A stretch of DNA of 64,000 nt, from positions 1,736,001 through 1,800,000 of the forward strand of contig NZ_PTJC01000005.1 of assembly GCF_002934605.1 (NCBI RefSeq), read 5' to 3'. A program made the position numbers and the translations under genes. This DNA comes from Neolewinella xylanilytica (lineage in GTDB: Bacteria; Bacteroidota; Bacteroidia; Chitinophagales; Saprospiraceae). Below, one piece after another: positions 53,115-64,000 of the stretch. The first letter of the stretch is position 1, and every line of letters starts with the position of its first letter. Under the pieces are notes generated by a model. It saw only the letters and a list, made by a program, of their open reading frames with translations, ran no database searches and was not told the DNA's origin.

Positions 53115-56100
53115 TTACTCCTCGAACACGAGTACGAAGCCGTCTTTCGGTCCCACCGATACGTTCCAGCTGCCCGCTGCCGGCACCTGAATCTCCTCCT
53201 CCCGGAAGGAGGGATCGTCCGCGGTGCCCCCCGGGCCGGCCGCGATCAGCGTGCCCGTCCGGCCGCCGAGCCAGCCGAGGTCAAGCTCGAGGTCTTTGGC
53301 GGAGTCCGCGCCGTTCAGCCCCGCTACGTACCAGCGGTCACCGTGGCGACGGGCCACTACGTAATGGCTGTTCGGGTCGCCGTCCACGAAGCGGACGTCC
53401 TCCCAGTAATTCGGCAATTCCCGCAGGAAGTCCCGGACGTACTCCGGTACTTTCTCCATTCCCTCGGGTTGCTCGGCGTAGTGCTGGATGCCGCTCAGCA
53501 TCGCCACCGCCGTGGCCAGCTCGTAGGCCGCGGTAGTGGTGCGTTCCACCCGCCCGGGGATGCCGCCGAGGTTCACGGGGGTAAAGTCCATCGGGTCGTA
53601 GACGTTCCGGATCATGGCCGAGAGCACCATGTGCATCGGCGCCCGGTCGGCCGCCCCCTGCCCGAAGGTGATCATCTCGTAGCCGAAGACGGCTTCCGCC
53701 GTCATGTAGTTGGGGTAGGTACGGTGCAGTCCGCGGGGCAGGGTAGCGCCGTGGAAGTTGCACAGCAGGCCGTTGGCCGCCGCATCCTCCAGGACGCCGT
53801 GGTAGTAGGCGATCATCGACTGCCCGTCGCCGCCGAAGAAGTCGACCTTGATCCCCCGGACGCCCATATCGCGCAGCTTACCGAATTCCTCCATCCGGCT
53901 TTCGTGGGTCAGCAGCTTGTCCTTGGGCGTGAAGGGCACCGTGTTCCAGCTGCCGGCGCTGTTGTACCACAGCAGCAGTTCGACGTCTTTGGTCTTGGCG
54001 TAATCGGCCAGCAGGGCCACCGAGTCGTAGCCGATGGTCTGGTCCCAGCTGGCGTCGATGAGGCAGTACTGCCAGTCCATGTCGGCGGCGAAGTCGATGT
54101 AGTCGCGCTGTACGTCGTAGACCGTCCCGCCGTCCTTTTTCAGGATCCAGCTCCAGCTGGCCTTGCCGGGTTGGATCCAGTCGGTTTCCGTCGTCACGGC
54201 CGGCGCGGCCAGGTCGGTACCGAGGGTGGATTCCTGTACGGTGGCCAAATCCCCCAGGGCGATGATGCGCCAGGGCGTCCGCCACGGTAGGCTGCTTTCC
54301 GGGTTCAGGGTCGGCACCCCATTAGTGAAGACTTCCGGCTCCTGCGGGAAGTTGATCGCGTACTCCCCGTCGGGGCTGTACTGCTGCAGGGCCGTACCGC
54401 AGTAGGTGGTCCCCAGGTCGGCCTCCGTCAGCAGGATCCAGGTGTCCTGGTAGCGGAAGAGCGCCGGGTACACCCAGCCGTTGTCGCCGGGGGCGGGGGT
54501 GCCGACCGGGATGTCCGACATGTAGTGGGCCTCGTAGCTGGGGTTGGTATGCTCGAAGCCGCTCTGTGCCTCGGTCTTCGGCTGCAGCCAGGCCCGCGTA
54601 CCCGCGCGGAAGGGGAAGGTCGTCGCCTCCCGGGTGATCTTCTTCACTTCCGTGGTCGTATCCGGGAAGACGTAGCGGAAGGCCACCCCGTCGTCCGCTA
54701 CCCGGAAGACGATGTCCATGCGCTGTCCGTCGGCGTTCGCGGCGTGCCACGTCCGCTCGTTGGCCACGTAGCTGATTTGGTACTTCTTGGCGTTTTTGCT
54801 GGTGTAGCTGTCCCGCACTTCCCGTTCTTCGCTTTGGGCGACGGAGCGCAGGAGAGAAGCAAAATCGCCATCCTCGCGCACCACGCCCAGTTTACCTGCG
54901 TACAGCACCGGCTCGCCGTCCACTTCGATGGTGTAGGTGGCCGCTTCCAGGTCGACGATCGCCCGTATCCGGCCGTCCGGACTGCTCACCGCGCCCGTCT
55001 CGGCCGCGGCTTCCGGGACGTCGGTGCGGAACGGACGCGCGGGCAGGCCCGCCGCGTTATAGAAGTTGATGTCCTCCGGGGCGTCCGCCCAGGCGTAGCG
55101 GACCGCTTCCGGCGCCGCCACTTCCGGACTGCTCACGACGACCGTCTCGCCTTCGATGCGGGCCTCCGCCCGGACGAATTCACCGTCGGCGCCGGCGATG
55201 GCGAAGTGCCGCAGGGGAGTGCCGTCGGAAGACTCGAGTCCGCCGCCGACGTGGTCGAAGGACAACACCGCCGTGTTTCCCTTCACCGCCATGCTGCTGT
55301 AGACGGGCCCTTCGGCAATGACTTTGGCATCCCCGTATACGTCGCGTTGCGCCAGCAGGGCCAGGCGCTTGCCCACGTCCAGTTTATTGAGCGGGTGGAT
55401 GTCGTTCCACTCACCGATGTCGATGGTGGTGGCCAGGCCCGTGTTGTTCAGGGATAAGATTTCCTCCTGCGCTTCGCGCATGCGTGCCCAGCCGCTCTCA
55501 CCGGGTTGCTCCTGCGGCGTGCCGAAGTTGGGCAGCTGCACGGCCAAGAAGGGCAGGTCGGGGTCTTCCATTTCCTCCCGCCAGTTTTCGATCAGCCCCG
55601 GAAAGAGGGTAGCGTACTGCCGGTCGCGGCCGACGTTCGATTCGCCCTGGTACCAGAGCACCCCCTTCAGCGCGTAGGGCAGCAGCGGGGCGATCATGGC
55701 GTGGTACAGTCCCGTGGGCTTCCACTGGATGAAGGTAGGGCCCCGCAGCGGGTCCATTTCGCCGCCGCGGCGGTATTGCCATTCGCCGCTGAGGTCCACG
55801 GTGGTGGTACCGTCGGTAAGGGCGTAGGTCTTCTCGGGGATGAAACCGCCGCTGCCGCCGGAACTGACGACCCGCACGGCGATGGTATTCTCGCCGGTCT
55901 GCAGGATGCCGGCCGGGACGGTGTAGTTGCGCGGTACGTAGCGCGAGCCGAAGCCGCCGACGAAGGTGCCGTTGATCCACACCGAGTCCGCGTCGATGAG
56001 GTTGCCGAAGGGTAGTTGTACCTCCTTGCCGGTCAGGCCGGCGGGCACCTCGAAGCTGCGGCGGTACCATACCGAGCCGGGGGTGTCCCCCGCCTCCGTG

Positions 56101-56954
56101 TCGTTCCACAAAGCGGGCAGGGTGGTGGTGGACCAGTCGGCGTCATCGGCCGCCGGATCGCTCCAGGGGGTAGCGCCCGTGTAGCCGGCATCTTGGTCTT
56201 TCAGTTCCGCGTACCAGCCGCCGATGCGTTCGCGGTCGCTGCGGCGCACCTGGCTCACGTAGGCCGTATCCCGGTAGCGCAGGGCATCGTCGTAAAGGCC
56301 GGTGTAGTCCCGCAGGGCCTCCGGCGTCATCCAGGCTTCGGCCGGTGAGCCGCCCAGGCTGGCGTTGATGAGTCCCACCGGCACGTCGTAGCGTTCGTTG
56401 ATCTCGCGGGCGAAAAAGTAGCCCACCGCCGTGAAGTTCCGGACGCTCTCGGGGTCGGCGCTGCTCCATTCCCCGCCGCCGTAATCCTCGCGCGGCCCCT
56501 GAAAATCGAATTCCTTCGGCACGTTGAACTGCCGGATGCGGTCGTTCGTGCTGGCGGCGATCTCGTCTTCGTATAGGCTCGCAACCATCCCCATGCTGTA
56601 TTCCATATTCGACTGGCCGGAGCACAGCCATACGTCGCCGAAGAGGATGTCGGACAGCTCGATGGTGTTGCTGCCCGCTACGGTCATCGTGTAGGGACCG
56701 CCGGCGGGGTGGGCGGGCAACGTTGCGTGCCAGCACCCGTCGGCCGCCGGTTCGGCCGGGTAGGTTTTTCCGTCGAAGGTCACCGTCACGGTCTCCCCGG
56801 CGTCGGCCCAGCCCCATACGTCCACCTCGGTGTCGCGCTGTAGCACCATGCCGTCGCCGATCAGGCGGGGCAGCCGCACTTCCGCCCGCAGCAGGGGCGC
56901 GCAGAGCAGGAGCAATAGAAAAAGAGAAAGGCGGTGCGGGGTAGATCCGTACAT
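53115..56954 (-). CDS. sialate O-acetylesterase-like domain fused to GH97 glycosidase
   Basis: 1279 residues, signal peptide ending L-L-R-A (about 24). The first half (25-640) is a sialate-O-acetylesterase (SASA)-type SGNH esterase: GDVWLCSGQSNMEYSMG (Ser near residue 113), a galactose-binding-like insert, GVLWYQGESNVG and the DIHP block. The second half (650-1279) is a GH97 glycosidase: the N-terminal beta-sandwich SPDGRIRAIVDLEAATYTIEVDG, then the TIM barrel with GIKVDFFGGDGQ (Asp about 1035, the retaining-type nucleophile position) and TAEAVFGYE. It may deacetylate an oligosaccharide and remove an alpha-linked sugar in one secreted protein. Last gene of the operon, starting 22 bp after the tandem CE1 gene. 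Confidence 0.9.
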   Translation of the reverse strand: MYGSTPHRLSLFLLLLLCAPLLRAEVRLPRLIGDGMVLQRDTEVDVWGWADAGETVTVTFDGKTYPAEPAADGCWHATLPAHPAGGPYTMTVAGSNTIELSDILFGDVWLCSGQSNMEYSMGMVASLYEDEIAASTNDRIRQFNVPKEFDFQGPREDYGGGEWSSADPESVRNFTAVGYFFAREINERYDVPVGLINASLGGSPAEAWMTPEALRDYTGLYDDALRYRDTAYVSQVRRSDRERIGGWYAELKDQDAGYTGATPWSDPAADDADWSTTTLPALWNDTEAGDTPGSVWYRRSFEVPAGLTGKEVQLPFGNLIDADSVWINGTFVGGFGSRYVPRNYTVPAGILQTGENTIAVRVVSSGGSGGFIPEKTYALTDGTTTVDLSGEWQYRRGGEMDPLRGPTFIQWKPTGLYHAMIAPLLPYALKGVLWYQGESNVGRDRQYATLFPGLIENWREEMEDPDLPFLAVQLPNFGTPQEQPGESGWARMREAQEEILSLNNTGLATTIDIGEWNDIHPLNKLDVGKRLALLAQRDVYGDAKVIAEGPVYSSMAVKGNTAVLSFDHVGGGLESSDGTPLRHFAIAGADGEFVRAEARIEGETVVVSSPEVAAPEAVRYAWADAPEDINFYNAAGLPARPFRTDVPEAAAETGAVSSPDGRIRAIVDLEAATYTIEVDGEPVLYAGKLGVVREDGDFASLLRSVAQSEEREVRDSYTSKNAKKYQISYVANERTWHAANADGQRMDIVFRVADDGVAFRYVFPDTTTEVKKITREATTFPFRAGTRAWLQPKTEAQSGFEHTNPSYEAHYMSDIPVGTPAPGDNGWVYPALFRYQDTWILLTEADLGTTYCGTALQQYSPDGEYAINFPQEPEVFTNGVPTLNPESSLPWRTPWRIIALGDLATVQESTLGTDLAAPAVTTETDWIQPGKASWSWILKKDGGTVYDVQRDYIDFAADMDWQYCLIDASWDQTIGYDSVALLADYAKTKDVELLLWYNSAGSWNTVPFTPKDKLLTHESRMEEFGKLRDMGVRGIKVDFFGGDGQSMIAYYHGVLEDAAANGLLCNFHGATLPRGLHRTYPNYMTAEAVFGYEMITFGQGAADRAPMHMVLSAMIRNVYDPMDFTPVNLGGIPGRVERTTTAAYELATAVAMLSGIQHYAEQPEGMEKVPEYVRDFLRELPNYWEDVRFVDGDPNSHYVVARRHGDRWYVAGLNGADSAKDLELDLGWLGGRTGTLIAAGPGGTADDPSFREEEIQVPAAGSWNVSVGPKDGFVLVFEE

Positions 56955-56976
56955 AGATCGGGGAATTGGGAAAGGG

Positions 56977-61176
<4,200 letters not shown>

Positions 61177-61180
<4 letters not shown>

Positions 61181-62349
61181 TGGAACAGGAGTTGGGCGGT
61201 ACGGGCGAGGTAGTCCTTGGTGTTCATCCAGGTGTGGCCGCCGCCGGAGATGTACTTGCGGTAGTCTACGCCATGTTCGTCCAGGTAGGCCATGAACTCC
61301 CGGACGTCCTCGTACAGGAAGTCTTCGTCGCCCACGCTCAGCCACAAAAGCTTCAACGAGTCGTTGGTCTGCGCGGCCTTCCCGGCGATGTCCGGAAAGC
61401 GCGATTCCATCAAATCGGTGTCCAGGTAGGCGCTGTAACTGCACACCCAGGCAAAGGTGTCCATATGCGAAAAGGCGGTTTGCAGGGTCTGTCCGCCGCC
61501 CCGCGAAAAGCCGCCGATGGCGCGGGATGTCCGGTCGGGACGGGTGCGGTAAGTAGCGTCGACGTAGGGGATCACGTTCTCCGTCAGGTCCTCGCCGAAC
61601 TGGTCGATGCGCGCCACGGCCGCCTCCGTTTCCCGCGGCGGGTCGTCTGGTTTAGGCTCACCCCGCTGTTCGGCCACCGTGGCGGCGGGGTTGCCGTAGG
61701 GCATGACCACGATCATGGGCTCGGCGCGGCCTTCAGCGATCAGGTTGTCGAGGATGAGGTTGCTGCGCCCCGCTTTATACCAGGTCTCTTCGGTATCGGT
61801 GGTGCCGCTGATGAGGTAGTAGACCGGATAGCGGCGGTCCGGTTCCTCGTCGTAGCCCGGGGGCGTGTACACCAGCAGGCGGCCGGTGCTGCCCGCCACG
61901 GAGGGGTAGTAGGCGTAGGTGACCGTACCGTGGGGTACGTCGCGCAGATCGTGGATGAGGGAGGTGTCGGCGGGCACGTCCACCAGGCTGCCCCGGAAGC
62001 GCTCGTTGGGGAAGTAGTGCGGGTTGGCCGGGTCCTGCACCAGCACGCCGTCGACTTTGAAGGCGTAGGGGTAGATGTCCGGTTCGATCGGTCCGTAGGT
62101 GACCCGCCAGATGCCGTTACTGTCTTGCTCCATGGGCAGGTCGCGGGCGCCGAACTGCCCTCCGTCCAGCAGGACGGATTCCGCGTCGGGGGCGAGGTAT
62201 TCGAGGGTAATCGTTCCGTCGGCGTGGACCTGCGGCGAGCGCGCCTGCGGGCCCCGCGGCGGCTGGGCGAAGGCATCGGCGGTCGCCGTGAGCAAAGCCG
62301 CGACCAGTAGGTTGCGAGGGGAAAGGAATCGATTGCGTAACACTCCCAT
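61177..62349 (-). CDS. CE1-like esterase with E-set domain and GFSRGG elbow
   Basis: 390 residues, export signal about 1-29 (ends A-F-A-Q). E-set domain (DGTITLEYLAPDAESVLLDGG) then a hydrolase with IGGFSRGGGQT, where Arg follows the nucleophile Ser. The end GGGHTWMNTKDYL is shared with the next gene, so the two are close paralogs. An insert of about 30 residues (PYGNPAATVAEQRGEPKPDDPP and onward) sits before the nucleophile. Spacing is 2 bp to the GH43 gene before it and a 4-bp overlap with the gene after it. Confidence 0.87.
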
Positions 62350-62351
62350 TT

Positions 62352-63923
62352 TTAGCGTGCGGTTTCGTACGTATCGGTGATGCGGAACCAGTCGAAATCA
62401 GCGTAGCCTCCCGGTTCCTCGGTAGCGAAGGTGAAGAGCGCGAAGCGGTAGCCCATGAAGTGGGGCAGCGTATAGGGCATCTTCAGCGGTTCGCCGATGG
62501 CCGTCCACTCCTTGCCGTTCAGACTGTAGTAGAACTGGGCCTCGTCCTTGCGGTCGCGGAAGTCGCAGCTGGCACGGAAGTAGACCTTCTTGCCGGTGAA
62601 GGGCACGCCCTCCGTTTCCTCGGTGCCGTTTTCGGTGGCGCGCACCATGACGATCCGCTGCTCGCCGGCGTCCTGTTTGACGGCCACGTAGCCGTAGTTT
62701 TTCTGCAGCAGGCCTAACCCGGCCACGTCGCCGTCGTGGAGGTGGGAGACGTCCACCACGATGGAGCCGGTGCTCGTGGGACCCAGGGTGCGCTGGGTCA
62801 GGGTGTTCCGCGTCCGTACGAAGGTGGAGTCGGTTCGGCCGGTGCGCAGGCGCAGGTAGCCCTTGCGGTCCGTGACCGACCATAGGTCATTGACGGGATT
62901 GTGGTTCCACTGCCAGACGAGCCCCAGGTCCGGATCGTTCTTTTTTCGCTTGAACTCGTCGGAGGCCGCGATACCGGGGATCAGGCTGCGGTTGGCCGGG
63001 AGGTCCAGGGTGTCGGGCACCACGCCGTCGGTACCGAGCACCGGCCAGCCGTCTTCCCAGGTCACGGGTGTCAGGTAGGGGATGCGGCCCACGCCGCCGT
63101 TGTCGCGGAAGAGGTAGGCGTACCAGTCGCCCTCGGGGGTGTCGATGAGGCCGCCCTGGGCGATGCCGCGGTCCTGGAGGGCCACGCGTCCCTCCCAGGG
63201 TCCGGTGATTTGGTCAGCGCGGTGGATCACCACCGTCCGCATCCCGCCGCGCGGCCAGGTGATGTCGAAGAGGTAGTACTTCCCCTCGTGCTTGAAAAGC
63301 TGGGAGCCCTCCGCGCCGAGCATGATGTTGCCGCCGGCCGGGGCGCTGGCGTTCTCGAGGAGCACCGTGTCGAGGCCGCCGGATAAAGGCCCGCTGAGGT
63401 CCGGCCGCATCTCCTTCATGTACAGGGTACCCTGGCCCCAGATCATATAGGCGCGGCCGTCGTCGTCGAAGTACATCGTCAGGTCATGGTGGGAGGGGGT
63501 GAAGGTGGTTTCCTTCCAGGGACCGTTCTCGATATCCGGGGTGGAGTAGACATGCGTAAGCCCCGAGGTGGCCGAGAAAGTAGCCACGTAGTAGGTGCCG
63601 TCGTGGTACACCAGGCTACTGGCCCAGGAGCCGCGTCCGTAGGTGTTCTCGCCGTTCTCCAGGTTCATGGCGTCGTTGCTCACCAGGGTGTCGTAGGCGT
63701 AGCTGACGAGTTCCCAGTTGCTCAGGTCGGTCGACTTCATGATCGGCACCCCCGGGCTCATGTGCATCGTAGTGCTGCTCATGTAGTAGGTATCGCCCAC
63801 CCGGATCATGGACATGTCGGGCACGTCGGCGTAGATCAGGGGATTGGTAGCGCGGTTGGGCTGCGCGGTCAGGCAGGCGGACAGGAGTAGCGGTGCCAGG
63901 AGGCCCAGGAGGTGTTGTTGCAT
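62352..63923 (-). CDS. GH43 family glycosidase lipoprotein (xylosidase/arabinofuranosidase type)
   Basis: 523 residues. Lipoprotein signal MQQHLLGLLAPLLLSACLTAQ (Cys17). Five-bladed propeller of GH43: catalytic base Asp36 in YADVPDMSMIRVGDTYYMSS, a mid-domain Asp in YFDDDGRAYMIWGQG and the acid Glu in LGAEGSQLFKHEGKYYLF. A C-terminal beta-sandwich (about 330-523, GLVWQWNHNPVNDLWSV, VDVSHLHDGDVAGLGLLQKNYGYVAV) is the usual accessory jelly roll of beta-xylosidases. It removes xylose or arabinose from xylan or arabinan. It is the first gene seen of the operon; genes further upstream may lie outside the window. Confidence 0.93.
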   Translation of the reverse strand: MQQHLLGLLAPLLLSACLTAQPNRATNPLIYADVPDMSMIRVGDTYYMSSTTMHMSPGVPIMKSTDLSNWELVSYAYDTLVSNDAMNLENGENTYGRGSWASSLVYHDGTYYVATFSATSGLTHVYSTPDIENGPWKETTFTPSHHDLTMYFDDDGRAYMIWGQGTLYMKEMRPDLSGPLSGGLDTVLLENASAPAGGNIMLGAEGSQLFKHEGKYYLFDITWPRGGMRTVVIHRADQITGPWEGRVALQDRGIAQGGLIDTPEGDWYAYLFRDNGGVGRIPYLTPVTWEDGWPVLGTDGVVPDTLDLPANRSLIPGIAASDEFKRKKNDPDLGLVWQWNHNPVNDLWSVTDRKGYLRLRTGRTDSTFVRTRNTLTQRTLGPTSTGSIVVDVSHLHDGDVAGLGLLQKNYGYVAVKQDAGEQRIVMVRATENGTEETEGVPFTGKKVYFRASCDFRDRKDEAQFYYSLNGKEWTAIGEPLKMPYTLPHFMGYRFALFTFATEEPGGYADFDWFRITDTYETAR

Positions 63924-64000
63924 AATCGATACCGGTTCCGCGCCGGCCGGGGCCTATCCGGGTGTACATACCTGCGTCCCTCCGATCGAACCCGGAAACC

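Overview
The window looks like chromosomal DNA of a high-GC Bacteroidota, probably a Saprospiria/Lewinella-type marine organism. The support is several type IX secretion (T9SS) C-terminal sorting domains, Bacteroidota-style -7 elements (TAnnTTTG), many signal peptides ending in A-Q, CE15/GH97/GH43/sulfatase polysaccharide-degrading genes, and giant mosaic surface proteins carrying malectin, PKD, DUF5011 and kelch modules. No rRNA, tRNA, CRISPR array, integrase or transposase is visible.

Region 1 (1-17.9 kb) is mostly housekeeping and small accessory genes: the rpsB end and tsf with a clear terminator, an HMA-domain protein, a D-cysteine desulfhydrase-like PLP enzyme, a glycosyltransferase, a polyprenyl diphosphate synthase, PdeM, a sulfatase, an SDR/HxlR divergent pair with a shared operator, a three-gene operon (peroxiredoxin-like, haloalkane-dehalogenase-like, haloacid-dehalogenase-like), a T9SS LamG protein, a Crp/Fnr regulator, and a gpx-ohrR peroxide-response pair.

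Region 2 (17.9-29 kb) holds an MpaB-type oxygenase behind a perfect palindrome. It is followed by a tight four-gene operon (23117 to 18868, minus strand) of two unrecognised proteins, a protease with an N-terminal death-like effector-associated domain (EAD1-like) fused to a trypsin domain, and an SGNH hydrolase. This is the best candidate for a poorly described conflict or immunity system. Tandem SRPBCC proteins, a sulfatase lipoprotein, an erythromycin-esterase-like lipoprotein, an epoxide hydrolase remnant and a CE15 glucuronoyl esterase follow.

Region 3 (29.9-50.2 kb) contains three consecutive giant secreted proteins (2351, 2510 and about 1826 aa). The first two end in dockerin-like domains. 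The second and third begin with cohesin-like domains. Only the third carries a T9SS sorting domain. This suggests a three-component, cellulosome-like surface assembly in a Bacteroidota, with the third protein as anchor.

Region 4 (50.2-53.1 kb) has a small HAD phosphatase, two decayed copies of the erythromycin-esterase-like gene, and a predicted outer membrane barrel.

Region 5 (53.1-63.9 kb) is a six-gene minus-strand operon for hemicellulose breakdown: a GH43 lipoprotein, four successive esterase genes carrying five CE1 domains, and a large fusion of a sialate-O-acetylesterase-like domain to a GH97 glycosidase. With the upstream CE15 enzyme this points to decorated xylan (acetyl, feruloyl and glucuronoyl esters) as substrate. 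No SusC/SusD pair is present in the window.
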